From: Deltaproteobacteria bacterium
GTDB lineage: Bacteria > Myxococcota_A > Polyangia > HGW-17 > JAJRWW01
Length of the DNA stretch: 64,000 bases
Assembly (NCBI GenBank): GCA_029938605.1
Contig: JAOZUO010000019.1
Span: 1-64,000, forward strand
Reading direction: 5' to 3'
Below the pieces are notes generated by a model. That model was not told the DNA's origin. It saw only the letters and a list, made by a program, of their open reading frames with translations, and did no database searches. Position 1 is the first letter of the stretch, and each line of letters begins with the position of its first letter. Below, one piece after another: positions 1 to 9,620 of the stretch. A program made the position numbers and the translations under genes.

Positions 1-826
1 CAATGGCTGGGTACATGTGAGTGGCGGCGGGCTCGATGATGGGGTACAGCGCCTCTTGCACCAGGCTGCCGTCGGCGTTGAGTCGCTGGGCGAAGGCCTG
101 CCAGGCGGGCGCCACGTCCAGGCCGCGCACGCCGGACACGGCGAACTGCCCCCCGGGCAGGGCAGTGACAGCAGGCGCCATGGCGTTGCCCACCACGGGC
201 GTTGAGTCGTAGGTGGTCTCCAGGATGGCGTCCGCGGCCATGATTGCGACGCCGTCCACGGTGTAGGTGCGCACCAGGATGTCCATGTTGTTCATGCCGG
301 TGTTGTTGTCCGCTTGCCAGACCAGGTAGACGTTGTCGTCCCCCACGGCCACCGAGGGGTCGATCTCATTGTGGTCGGTGGTGTTCACCCGGAAGGGCTC
401 CACCAGGGCCTCGCCGTCGCACCCCAGACGCTGGGCCCAGACGTCGAAGTAGTTGTTCCCATCGGGCCGGTTCCACACGATCCACACGCCTTGGCCATCA
501 AAGGCGGCGTTCACGTGGATCTGGGTGTCCGGTCCATCGGGATCCAGCTCGAAGATCGTGTCTGTGACCAGCAGGTCGGCGCAGGCGTCGCTCGTGCTAC
601 CGTCCGGCCCGGCGTCCAGAGGCGCGACGTCCGGTCCGGCGTCCAGACCCGCGTCGAGGCCGCTGTCCACATTCGTGTGGCCGCTACTCTTGTCGCAGGC
701 GCCGGCGCCGGCGCCGGCGATGGCGATGGCGACGACCGCAATCAGAGGCCCAATACAAAGCAGAGCGCGCAGGCGCGTGGTTCGGCGAGGAATTTGGCGC
801 GTGGTTCGGCGAGGGGGACTATGCAT
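1..826 (-). CDS. Putative lipoprotein, C-terminus truncated by window edge
   Basis: Minus frame open from ATG at 826 to position 1: MHSPPRRTTRQIPRRTTRLRALLCIGPLIAVVAIAIAGAGAGACDKSSGHTNVDSGLDAG...; signal/lipobox-like start and D-A-G-rich linker. Confidence 0.75.
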   Translation of the reverse strand, partial: MHSPPRRTTRQIPRRTTRLRALLCIGPLIAVVAIAIAGAGAGACDKSSGHTNVDSGLDAGLDAGPDVAPLDAGPDGSTSDACADLLVTDTIFELDPDGPDTQIHVNAAFDGQGVWIVWNRPDGNNYFDVWAQRLGCDGEALVEPFRVNTTDHNEIDPSVAVGDDNVYLVWQADNNTGMNNMDILVRTYTVDGVAIMAADAILETTYDSTPVVGNAMAPAVTALPGGQFAVSGVRGLDVAPAWQAFAQRLNADGSLVQEALYPIIEPAATHMYPAI

Positions 827-922
827 GCTCGTCTCTCTTGACTGTCTGAGAATTTGAGAATTACTGTAGGCCCCTTCGTTAGCGACTTCAAGCCGAGCCC
901 CTTCTGTACTCCGATGGGGTGA

Positions 923-2365
923 ATGGATATAAACGACCGGATGAAGGCATATGTTCATAGCGATCGCGTGGTGACGCCCACGGGTGTGGGGCCGGCGTGG
1001 CTCTGCATTGAGGAGGGGGTGATCCAGACCGTGGGGGACGGGCCGGATCCGTCTGATGGGGAGCCCTTGGTTCTGGATGCCACGGGTCTGGTGGTCATGC
1101 CCGGCGGCGTGGACTTCCACACGCACCTGGACATGGTGGTGGGCGGCCTGCACACGGCGGACGACTGGGAGACCGGTAGCTGGGCGGCCCTGTGGGGCGG
1201 CACCACCACCGTGGTGGACTTCGCCGAGCCCGGGGTCGACGGCGGCCTCCTGAGCGGGCTTTTTGCCCGGGCCGCCGAAGCCGTGGGGCGGGTGGTGGTG
1301 GATCTGGGCCTGCACATGACCGTCACCGACGCGTCGGATGTCCGGCTTGCGGAGCTGGCCGAGGTGGTGGCCGCCGGCCAGTCCACCCTGAAGGCCTATA
1401 CCGCCTACCCGGGGCGGCTCATGCTCGAGTCAGACGAGCTGGCGCGACTTCTCGGGGCGGCGGCTCCGCTGGGCCTGCGGGTGATGGTGCACTGCGAGGA
1501 CGGCCACGCCATCGAGAAGAACATCGGTGAGGCGCGGCAGCGCGGGGACCTCTCGGCGCTGTGGCACGCGCGGACGCGGCCTCCCGAGACCGAGGAGCGG
1601 GCTGTGCGGGAGGTGATCGAGTTGGCCCGGGCCGCCGGCGCCGCGGTACATCTGGCCCACCTGTCCACGGTGGGCGGCGTGGAGGCCTTGCGGGAGGCGA
1701 AGGGGCGCGGCGAGGCCGTCACCGGCGAGACCTGTCCGCAGTACCTGTGGCTGGAGGAGCATCGCCTTGGTTTGGAGGGGGCGGCCGGCCTGTGCCACGT
1801 CTGCGCGCCGCCCCTGCGTACCGCCGAACACCTGGATGCGCTTTGGCGGGGACTGGCAGACGGGACCCTGGACGCCGTGTCCACGGACCACTGTCCCTTC
1901 GACTGGCATGGAGGCAAGGACCGAGGCCTTACGGTTGAGGGGGCGGACTTCACGCGAACCCCCGGGGGACTGCCCGGGGTGGAGACGCGCCTGCCGCTGC
2001 TTTTCGCCGGGGGTGTGGCCGGTGGCCGCTTCGACCTGGCGCGGTTCGTGGAGCTGGTCTCTTCCGGGCCGGCCCGGCTGGCGGGAATCTATCCGCAAAA
2101 AGGCGCCCTGTTGCCGGGATCGGACGCGGACCTGGTACTCTTTGATCCAGAGGGTGGTACTTCGCTGGATGTCGACGCGCTGCACATGAACGTGGATCAC
2201 AGCCCCTACGAGGGTCTGTGGGCCCAGGGGCGGGTGGTGGGCGTCATGCGCCAGGGAGTTCTGGTGGTGGCCGCCGGCAAGGTCACTCAGGATGGACCGC
2301 TTGGCAGGCTACTTACGCGGAATGTCATCGATGGGTCGGGACCTGTCGCTCCGGAAAGGGTTTGA
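923..2365 (+). CDS. Dihydropyrimidinase / D-hydantoinase family amidohydrolase
   Basis: 480 aa; metal-site motif VDFHTHLD, STLKAYTAYPG, VHCEDGH, VHLAHLST, STDHCPFD typical of the hydantoinase family. Confidence 0.88.
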   Translation: MDINDRMKAYVHSDRVVTPTGVGPAWLCIEEGVIQTVGDGPDPSDGEPLVLDATGLVVMPGGVDFHTHLDMVVGGLHTADDWETGSWAALWGGTTTVVDFAEPGVDGGLLSGLFARAAEAVGRVVVDLGLHMTVTDASDVRLAELAEVVAAGQSTLKAYTAYPGRLMLESDELARLLGAAAPLGLRVMVHCEDGHAIEKNIGEARQRGDLSALWHARTRPPETEERAVREVIELARAAGAAVHLAHLSTVGGVEALREAKGRGEAVTGETCPQYLWLEEHRLGLEGAAGLCHVCAPPLRTAEHLDALWRGLADGTLDAVSTDHCPFDWHGGKDRGLTVEGADFTRTPGGLPGVETRLPLLFAGGVAGGRFDLARFVELVSSGPARLAGIYPQKGALLPGSDADLVLFDPEGGTSLDVDALHMNVDHSPYEGLWAQGRVVGVMRQGVLVVAAGKVTQDGPLGRLLTRNVIDGSGPVAPERV

Positions 2366-2368
2366 GTC

Positions 2369-3664
2369 ATGAGTCTATTTCTCCAGAATGTCACCCTGGT
2401 GGACCTCGCGCCGGCCAGCGTACGGCCGGGCTGCTCGGTGCGTTGCGCCGATGGCGTGATCGTGGCGGCGGGCCCGGATCTGACGCCGGGCGACGGAGAC
2501 GAAGTGGTGGACCTCGGCGGCCAGGTCGTGATGCCGGGGTTGGTGGTGGGACATCATCACCTGTATTCGGCGCTGGCGCGGGGCATGCCCTTTCCGGCGG
2601 ACGGCCCCAAGGATTTTCACGAAACCCTCAAGAAGATCTGGTGGCGGCTCGACTCGGCCCTCGACGCTGAGACGGTGTACTGCTCGGCTCTGGCCGGCGG
2701 TTTGGACGCCGTCCGTTGCGGCATCACCTCCATTGTGGACCACCACGCCTCTCCGGCCTGGGTGGAGGGTTCCCTGGACGCCATCGGCCGGGGTCTGGGA
2801 GAGGTGGGCCTGCGGGGACTGCTCTGCTATGAGGTGTCGGACCGGGACGGACTGGAGGTCGCCCGGGCGGGCCTCGAGGAGAACCGCCGGTTCCAGGCGG
2901 ACCACGCCAAGAGCCCGCTGCTCCGCGGAATGATCGGGGCCCACGCCAGCTTCACCATCGGCAATGAGACCTTGGACAGGCTCGCGGCGGTTTGCGACGA
3001 AAGCGGCGCCGGTATCCACATTCACCTGCTCGAAGACGGTGTGGACCGGACGATCTCGGTGGCCGACCACGGCGCCGATCCCGTGACCCGGCTGGATCAG
3101 CGGGGCCTGCTTTCGCCCAACGCGCTGTTGTCCCACGGGGTGCACCTCACCGAACCCGAGCTGGAGCGGCTCCTGGACGCCGGGGTTTTTCTCGCCCACA
3201 ACGCCCGCTCCAATATGAACAACCGCGTGGGCACCGCACCCGTGGGGCGCATGGGGGATCGGGTGGTGCTTGGCACTGACGGCATCGACGGCGACATCCT
3301 GGCCGAGGCCCGGGCCGCGGCCTTCCGGGGTCGGGAGCACGAACCCCCTGTGGATGGGGGACGGTTCGTGTCCATGCTGACGGGTGCCGGGCGGTTGCTC
3401 ACTCAGTATTTCGGGCTGGAGATCGGCACCCTCGCACCCGGCGCCGCGGCGGACCTGACGATCCTGGACTACGAGTCGCCCACGCCCATGACGGCGGACA
3501 ACCTGGTGGGACACGTGGGCTTCGGGTGGGGTGCGCACCTGGTACGTTCGGTGGTGGTGGCTGGGCGCTTCGTGTACCGGGATCGACAGTTTACAGATGT
3601 CGATTCCGCCGCTGTGACCGCGCGCACCCGCGCCGCGGCCCGGACCCTATGGAAGAAGCTTTAG
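2369..3664 (+). CDS. ssnA: SsnA-like putative aminohydrolase (amidohydrolase superfamily)
   Basis: 431 aa; VVGHHHLYSALARGMPFPADGPKDFHETLKKIWWRLDSALD and LGTDGIDGDILAEAR resemble SsnA; starts 3 nt after the upstream hydantoinase gene. Confidence 0.75.
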   Translation: MSLFLQNVTLVDLAPASVRPGCSVRCADGVIVAAGPDLTPGDGDEVVDLGGQVVMPGLVVGHHHLYSALARGMPFPADGPKDFHETLKKIWWRLDSALDAETVYCSALAGGLDAVRCGITSIVDHHASPAWVEGSLDAIGRGLGEVGLRGLLCYEVSDRDGLEVARAGLEENRRFQADHAKSPLLRGMIGAHASFTIGNETLDRLAAVCDESGAGIHIHLLEDGVDRTISVADHGADPVTRLDQRGLLSPNALLSHGVHLTEPELERLLDAGVFLAHNARSNMNNRVGTAPVGRMGDRVVLGTDGIDGDILAEARAAAFRGREHEPPVDGGRFVSMLTGAGRLLTQYFGLEIGTLAPGAAADLTILDYESPTPMTADNLVGHVGFGWGAHLVRSVVVAGRFVYRDRQFTDVDSAAVTARTRAAARTLWKKL

Positions 3665-3667
3665 CCC

Positions 3668-6055
3668 ATGAGCGATCACGACGGACCCCGCGATTTCGCG
3701 CCTCCCCCCGCGCCGCCTGCCCGGCCGGGCGCCCTCGCTCTCATCGGCAACACGCCCCTGGTGGAGCTGGCGGCGGTGAACCCGAACCCCAACGTCAAGC
3801 TCTACGCCAAGCTCGAGAAGAACAACCCGGGCGGCTCGGTGAAGGATCGGGTGGGGCTGTGGATGATTGAGGCCGCCGAGGCCAGCGGGGAGCTGACCCC
3901 CGGCAAGATCATCATCGAGCCCACCTCTGGCAACACGGGCATAGGCCTGGCCGTGGTGGCGGCCATCAAGGGGTACCCCATCGTGCTCGCCATGAGCGAG
4001 GGGGTGTCGGTGGAGCGGCGGAAGATCCTGGCCGCCCTGGGGGCTGAGTTTCTGCTCACCCCGGCCTCCGAGGGCACCGACGGCGCAATCGAGCGGGCCT
4101 ACGAGCTCGCCGCCGCCGAGCCGGACAAGTACTTTCTGCCCGATCAGTTCAACAACCCGGCGAACCTGGACGCGCACTACAACGGCACGGCCCTGGAGAT
4201 CTGGGAGCAGACCCACGGGGAGATCACCCACTTCGTGACCACCATGGGGACCACGGGCACGCTCATGGGCTGCTCGAGGCGATTTCGGGAGCTGGACCCA
4301 CGCATCCGGATCATCGGCGTGGAGCCCTACCTGGGCCACAAGATCCAGGGGCTCAAGAATCTCAAGGAGGCGTACGTCCCGGGTATCTATGACGACTCGG
4401 CCGTGGACGAGAAGATCAACATCGATGACGACGCGGCCTACGAGATGGCGCGGCGGCTGGCCCGGGAAGAGGGGCTCATGGTGGGCATGAGCTGCGGTGC
4501 TGCGGCTCATGTGGCCTGCGAGGTGGCCCAGCAGATCGAGTCCGGTGTCATTGTGACCATCCTGCCCGACGGAGGCGAGCGGTACCTGTCCACTACGCTC
4601 TTCGAGGTCGCCGAGCCCGAGGTGCCGGTGTCTCAGCTCAACTTCTTTAACACCATCTCGGGTAGGTACCAGGCCTTTGAGCCCCTGGATCCCGAGGGGC
4701 CGGTCACCATGTACTCCTGCGGGCCGACGGTGCACGCCCGGGCCCACCTCGGGCTCCTGCGTCGGATGATGGTTGATGACATGGTGCGCCGCACCCTTGA
4801 GTATGCGGGGTTCGCGGTCAAGCACGTGGTCTCCATCACGGACCTGGACGACAACACCCTGGCCGCTTCCGAGGCCAGCGGCGAGCCCATGGAGAAACTG
4901 ACCGCCCGGTTCGAGTCCGTTTTCCATGAGGATATGCGGTCTTTGGGCATGTTGCCCGCCGACACCTATGTGCGCTCCAGCGACTCCATCGACGATATGA
5001 TCTCCCTCACCGAGGAGCTGGTCCTGGGCGGCTTCGCCTACGAGAAGCTGCGCTCGGTGTATTTCAATATCGGCCGGGTGGATACGTATGGCGAGCTGTC
5101 GAGTAAGGACCTGGGCAAGATCAAGATCGGCGCCACGGTGGATCTGGATCGGTACGACAAGGATGACCCGCGGGACTTTACGTTGCTGCGCCGGGCCAAC
5201 TTGCAGGAGCTGCGTCGGGGCATGGCCCGCAAGACCCGCTGGGGCAACGTGCGGCCTAGCTGGCACGTGCAGTGCTCGGCCATGGCCCGGGCCCAATTGG
5301 GGGAGCGGTTCGACATTCACATGGCCTCGGTGGATCTGATCTTTCCGCACAACGAAAACGAGATCGCCCAGAGTCGCGCTCTCACCGGAGAATCTCAGGC
5401 GCGGTTCTGGCTGCACAGCGAGCTGGTCCGCGCCGGCGGCAAGAAGATGACCTACGCCGAGGACACCTGCCAGACCCTGCCTGATCTGCTTGAGCGGGGA
5501 TACACTGCCCGGGAGGTCCGATTCTTCCTGCTACAGAGTCACTATCGGCAGCCGGTGGATCTCACCGACGAGCGCCTCGACGCGGCCCGGGCCACCCTCC
5601 GTCGCTTCGACGAGTGCGTGCGCAACTTGCGCGCGGTCCAGTCCGAGGTGGAGTGTGTGATCGAGGCTGACACGTGGCTCCTAGAGATGCGGGACGGGTT
5701 CCGCCGGGCCATGCTCGAGGATATGAATATCTCGGCGGCCCTGGCACATGTGTTCAATCTGGTGCGTCGGGCCAACTACCTCATGGCCCAGGGGCGGCTG
5801 TGTACCAACCACGCTCAGAATGTGCTCGACGCCCTCCGGCAGGTGGATCATGTGCTGTCCATCCTGGCGCCCGCCGACGCTGATGTGGCCCTGCCCGCGG
5901 AGGTGAGTCGTCTCGTGGCGGAGCGGGAGAAGGCGCGGCTATCGGGGGATTTTGATCAGGCCGATGCCCTGAGAGATCAGCTCGTGACGTTGGGTTACGT
6001 GGTGGAAGATCGTGTCGACGGAACCCGCGTTCGCAGCCGCGCCGACAGGTGCTGA
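3668..6055 (+). CDS. Fusion protein: cysteine synthase (PLP, CysK/CysM) + cysteinyl-tRNA synthetase-like domain
   Basis: Single 795-aa ORF. N-term: LIGNTPLVEL, NNPGGSVKDR, EPTSGNTGIGLA. From about nt 4636: FFNTISGRYQAFEPLDPEGPVTMYSCGPTV, WHVQCSAMA, FPHNENEIAQS (CysRS fold and Zn ligands). Confidence 0.9.
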   Translation: MSDHDGPRDFAPPPAPPARPGALALIGNTPLVELAAVNPNPNVKLYAKLEKNNPGGSVKDRVGLWMIEAAEASGELTPGKIIIEPTSGNTGIGLAVVAAIKGYPIVLAMSEGVSVERRKILAALGAEFLLTPASEGTDGAIERAYELAAAEPDKYFLPDQFNNPANLDAHYNGTALEIWEQTHGEITHFVTTMGTTGTLMGCSRRFRELDPRIRIIGVEPYLGHKIQGLKNLKEAYVPGIYDDSAVDEKINIDDDAAYEMARRLAREEGLMVGMSCGAAAHVACEVAQQIESGVIVTILPDGGERYLSTTLFEVAEPEVPVSQLNFFNTISGRYQAFEPLDPEGPVTMYSCGPTVHARAHLGLLRRMMVDDMVRRTLEYAGFAVKHVVSITDLDDNTLAASEASGEPMEKLTARFESVFHEDMRSLGMLPADTYVRSSDSIDDMISLTEELVLGGFAYEKLRSVYFNIGRVDTYGELSSKDLGKIKIGATVDLDRYDKDDPRDFTLLRRANLQELRRGMARKTRWGNVRPSWHVQCSAMARAQLGERFDIHMASVDLIFPHNENEIAQSRALTGESQARFWLHSELVRAGGKKMTYAEDTCQTLPDLLERGYTAREVRFFLLQSHYRQPVDLTDERLDAARATLRRFDECVRNLRAVQSEVECVIEADTWLLEMRDGFRRAMLEDMNISAALAHVFNLVRRANYLMAQGRLCTNHAQNVLDALRQVDHVLSILAPADADVALPAEVSRLVAEREKARLSGDFDQADALRDQLVTLGYVVEDRVDGTRVRSRADRC

Positions 6056-6084
6056 GATGCGTCCATGAAGCCTCTGAACAATCC

Positions 6085-7524
6085 ATGAAGCGTCCACGAA
6101 AAGTCGTCGAGTCCTCCGAGCTCCTGGCGCGGGAGACCCGACTCGACCCCTTTGTCCGACGGCGCTACCGGCTGCTGCTCGGCTACCCGGCGCCCTATCG
6201 GGTGGGCATGTCCTCTCTGGGATATCTCACCCTGCATCGTACGGTTTCGACCCGACCTCACTGGAGCGTGGAGCGGGTCTTCGGGACCCCTTCAGCGTCG
6301 GGGACACGCCTTGGATCTTTAGAGACCGGTGGACCGGTGACGGACTTCCACGCTGTGGGGATCTCCGTGGCCCACGAGCTCGAAATTCCGGCCGTGGCGG
6401 CGCTCCTCAGGGGGTTGGGCCTGAACCCCAGGCGGCGGGAGCGGCAGGAGCTCCGTGGTTCGCCGCTGGTCGTGGTGGGCGGTCCCATGACGGCCATTAA
6501 CCCGCGTCCCCTGGCGGCCCTGGCGGACCTGGTGGTGGTGGGCGAGGCGGATTCCGCCATCCATGGCCTCTGTGACGCCTTGGAGGAGGGGCTCACGGTG
6601 GACAATGGACCCGACCTGCTGGCCGGGGTCAAGGCCGAGGGCTTCTGGTGGCCCCACACGGGCGCGCCGCCGCCGTCGCCCCTGCGCGTGGGCCCGGAGC
6701 TTCTGCCGGCCCACTCGGCCATATGGTCCCCGGACGCCGAGCTGCGGGACATGTTCCTGGTGGAGGTGGGTCGGGGTTGCAATCGGGCTTGCGCCTTCTG
6801 CGCCACGAGCCGGACAGCGGGGGGGCGTTGTCGCGTGGTGGAGGCCAAAAGCGTGATCGCGCGGGTTCCAGACCAGGCTACCCGGGTGGGCCTGGTGGGC
6901 GCGGCTGTTTCGGATCACCCCGGGCTGCGGGAGATCCTCGGCCCTCTGGTGGACAGTGGGCGCGAGGTGGGGCTGTCCAGCATCCGGGCAGACCGTCTGG
7001 ACGAGGACCTCGTTGCGCTCCTCGCCCGGGCCGGGCTGCGTACGCTGACCCTCGGTGTGGACGGCGCCTCTGCGCGTCTTCGGCGTCAGGTGCACAAGGG
7101 CATCACCGAGGAGCACGTGCTGCAGGGAGCGCGCCTGGCCTCCGGGGCCGGTCTGCGGCGGCTCAAGCTGTATCAGCTCGTGGGGCTGCCCGGCGAGACC
7201 GACGAGGACCTGGACGAGATGGTGCGCTTCACCCGGGAGCTCAGTCGGATCCTGCCGGTCACCCTGGGCGTGTCTCCCTTCGTGCCCAAACCCGGGACCG
7301 ACCTGGCCGACGCGTCCCAGGCGCCCCCCAAGGAGGTGGATCGCCGCCTACGCCACATACGAAAGTCCCTGCAGGGTCGCGTCCGCATCCAGCCCGCCAG
7401 CGCCCGGTGGGCCTGGGTGGAGGCCCGCATTGCCCAGGGCGATGAGTCCACCGGAGAGGCCGTCCTCCGAGCCTGGGAGCAAGGCGGAAAGTTCGCCGAC
7501 TTCAAGCGAGAGCTCGCGGACTAG
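6085..7524 (+). CDS. Radical SAM protein (possible N-terminal B12-binding-like region)
   Basis: VEVGRGCNRACAFCATSRTAGG (CxxxCxxC); start could be 6049 or 6085 (MKRPRKVVESS). Confidence 0.85.
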   Translation: MKRPRKVVESSELLARETRLDPFVRRRYRLLLGYPAPYRVGMSSLGYLTLHRTVSTRPHWSVERVFGTPSASGTRLGSLETGGPVTDFHAVGISVAHELEIPAVAALLRGLGLNPRRRERQELRGSPLVVVGGPMTAINPRPLAALADLVVVGEADSAIHGLCDALEEGLTVDNGPDLLAGVKAEGFWWPHTGAPPPSPLRVGPELLPAHSAIWSPDAELRDMFLVEVGRGCNRACAFCATSRTAGGRCRVVEAKSVIARVPDQATRVGLVGAAVSDHPGLREILGPLVDSGREVGLSSIRADRLDEDLVALLARAGLRTLTLGVDGASARLRRQVHKGITEEHVLQGARLASGAGLRRLKLYQLVGLPGETDEDLDEMVRFTRELSRILPVTLGVSPFVPKPGTDLADASQAPPKEVDRRLRHIRKSLQGRVRIQPASARWAWVEARIAQGDESTGEAVLRAWEQGGKFADFKRELAD

Positions 7525-7586
7525 GTTGCGGCGTCAAACCGTTGCGGCATTGCGTGCAGATTCGGAGACGATGTATACTGCGTACT

Positions 7587-8288
7587 ATGTTGTTTCCATC
7601 TGTTTCTACTCACCTCTTTGCGGCGATTTTATTCGTTGTGATTTCCGGCTGCGGTCCGTCGGCTGCGGGTACCAACGAAGGCAGTGACGCGGCGGTTGGG
7701 GATGGGGGCCAGACTCCAGATGCCGGTTCCCCGTCCGATGCCGGTTCCCCGTCCGATGCCGGTCCCACGCCGGATGCATTTGCAGGAACGCCCGTCAGAG
7801 ACCTGCCAGGGCTGCTGTCGATCACCTTCTGGGAACGAACCGGGGGCGATGGGCCCACGGAGTATACGTTTACCGTCAACGGCCCGGAGTTGACCAACAA
7901 GCTGCCCGATCCACTCACGAGCAGTAACCACGATATTATGGGAGTGCCCTCCTCGGAGTACTACGACGTGTATTACTCCGACGCCGAGGGCGTCTTTGAC
8001 ATCGATGGCCGGTATCTAACGATCTCCGGCGTCTTTGGTGCTGCATTGCCCAGTGGTGGTGGTTTGAATCTGGCGGAGATGCAGCTCAACTTCGAATCCT
8101 CGGCGCCTCCGGAGTTCGGTAGCGAGGTGGCGAGCTTCGTGGCGCTGGGAGACAACGCCCACCCCGAGAACGTGGACCTGTGCATCGACAGTGACCTCGA
8201 CACCCACACCACCATGGGGAACACGGTGGGATCATCGGATCGACTGCGTATCACGCTCGGTTTTGAATCTACGCAAATCGTTCGCTGA
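7587..8288 (+). CDS. Hypothetical lipoprotein
   Basis: MLFPSVSTHLFAAILFVVISGCGPSAAG lipobox; PSDAGSPSDAGPTPDA linker; in-frame start inside ORF 7542..8288. Confidence 0.75.
   Translation: MLFPSVSTHLFAAILFVVISGCGPSAAGTNEGSDAAVGDGGQTPDAGSPSDAGSPSDAGPTPDAFAGTPVRDLPGLLSITFWERTGGDGPTEYTFTVNGPELTNKLPDPLTSSNHDIMGVPSSEYYDVYYSDAEGVFDIDGRYLTISGVFGAALPSGGGLNLAEMQLNFESSAPPEFGSEVASFVALGDNAHPENVDLCIDSDLDTHTTMGNTVGSSDRLRITLGFESTQIVR
7717..7776 (+). repeat. Short tandem repeat (about 18 bp, 'gatgccggttccccgtcc') encoding the DAG-x-PS linker
   Basis: Read directly: gatgccggttccccgtccgatgccggttccccgtccgatgccggtcccacg. Confidence 0.7.
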
Positions 8289-8418
8289 TCATCCAACCAC
8301 TCGCAGACGAAGAGGGGACCGGGGTGGGTTCGCGGGTTTTTCGCCTCCAGCGTGAAAAGAGACCCCCCGTCCCCGTAGGTGCCTGGCGGCGACTGCGAAA
8401 AAGGCGTACTCATGGGTC

Positions 8419-9210
8419 ATGGAAGATGGTCCGCCAGTCTCGCTGGGTGCCACGGAGCAGTCCATTGCGCTGGCCGGGGACTTTCGCCTGATCCAGAACC
8501 TGCGCGGACATCGGTACTCGGTGGACGACATGGTTGTGGCCCATTTGGCGTGTACGCGGCGCCCGGCGACGCCGCCGGGTCGAGTGCTGGACCTGGGATG
8601 CGGGTTGGGGTCGGTGCTGTTGATAGCGGCCTGGGCTTTTCCCAAGGCGCAGCTGGTGGGGCTGGAGCGGTTGCCTGACCACGTGGACTTTGCCAGGCGA
8701 AACGTGCGTCTCAATCAGTGCCAGGACCGGGTGCGGATCGTGGCCGGTGATCTACGCGACGAGGATCTGGTCAGGTCCCTGGGAAAGTTCGATCTGGTCA
8801 TGGGGTCGCCTCCGTACTTCGCGCTGGGCAGCGGCACCGTGTGTCAGGACCCGTCGAGGGCCGCGGCGCACTTCGAGCTCCACGGCGGAATCGAGGACTA
8901 CGCGCTGGCCGCGCGGAGGGCCCTGGCGCCCGATGGATTGTTTGCCGCCTGCGCTCCTGCCCAGCCGCTCGAACGCGCCACCGCCGCCTTTGACCGCGCG
9001 GGGCTGCACGTTCATTTCCGCCAGGAGGTGGTGCCGCGACCAGGCAAGCCCCCGTTTTTGACCCTGCTGGTGGGAGCGGGTCATGCTGGCCTCGCACCGA
9101 TGGAAGAGGTCGAGCCTCTGGTGTTGCGTCGTGCCGATGGTCGACGCACGCCGCAGCACGTCGCCATCCGGGAGTGGACCGCGATCTCTGACCGACCCGA
9201 TCCTTTGTGA
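8419..9210 (+). CDS. TrmN6/YfiC-like SAM-dependent methyltransferase
   Basis: FRLIQNLRGHRYSVDDMVVAHLA, VLDLGCGLGSVLLIAA, and MGSPPYF in place of NPPF/Y. Confidence 0.75.
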   Translation: MEDGPPVSLGATEQSIALAGDFRLIQNLRGHRYSVDDMVVAHLACTRRPATPPGRVLDLGCGLGSVLLIAAWAFPKAQLVGLERLPDHVDFARRNVRLNQCQDRVRIVAGDLRDEDLVRSLGKFDLVMGSPPYFALGSGTVCQDPSRAAAHFELHGGIEDYALAARRALAPDGLFAACAPAQPLERATAAFDRAGLHVHFRQEVVPRPGKPPFLTLLVGAGHAGLAPMEEVEPLVLRRADGRRTPQHVAIREWTAISDRPDPL

Positions 9211-9366
9211 ACAACGGTTTTGGACTGCGGGCCGGGGTACGATCTATCAGCGGCGAGCGCGCCATCGCCCCTGGTGGACAACGGACACCCGACCCAGAGC
9301 TCCCCCGAGGACCTGGAAGGACTCCCTCGAGACGCCAGCCCGGACATAGGAGCCTATGAGCACTAA
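9211..9366 (+). pseudogene. Relic C-terminus of a choice-of-anchor/beta-helix surface protein
   Basis: Frame ending TAA 9364-9366: TTVLDCGPGYDLSAASAPSPLVDNGHPTQSSPEDLEGLPRDASPDIGAYEH*; no start, preceded by in-frame TGA at about 9208. DIGAYE ending matches the intact protein ending at 40504 (ADIGAYEYYP*). Confidence 0.75.
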
Positions 9367-9460
9367 GTGCCCGTCTCAAAATAACTCGATCGATCGGGCC
9401 GCCGCTCAGGTAGGATGCGCCCAGACTTGAGGATTCATTCCGGCACGGGCCTTGTTAGGG

Positions 9461-9496
9461 ATTCGACGGGATTCGACGGGGTTCGACGGGGTTCGA
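9461..9496 (+). repeat. 10-bp tandem repeat (r)ttcgacggg, about 3.6 copies
   Basis: attcgacgggattcgacggggttcgacggggttcga read directly. Confidence 0.85.
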
Positions 9497-9620
9497 TCAT
9501 GCGTACCATTTGGACACCGCCCCGCGACATCACCGCCATTGTCGAAACTGCCCTCGTCTGGGCGCGCAAGGAGCCCGATGTGGTTGTCGTCCCAACTCCG
9601 CGGTCGTCGGGGGATTTGCC

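Noticed and set aside
3647-5416. 589-aa minus-strand ORF opposite the CysK-CysRS fusion
   Set aside because: High-GC antisense shadow ORF; the plus strand has unambiguous family motifs
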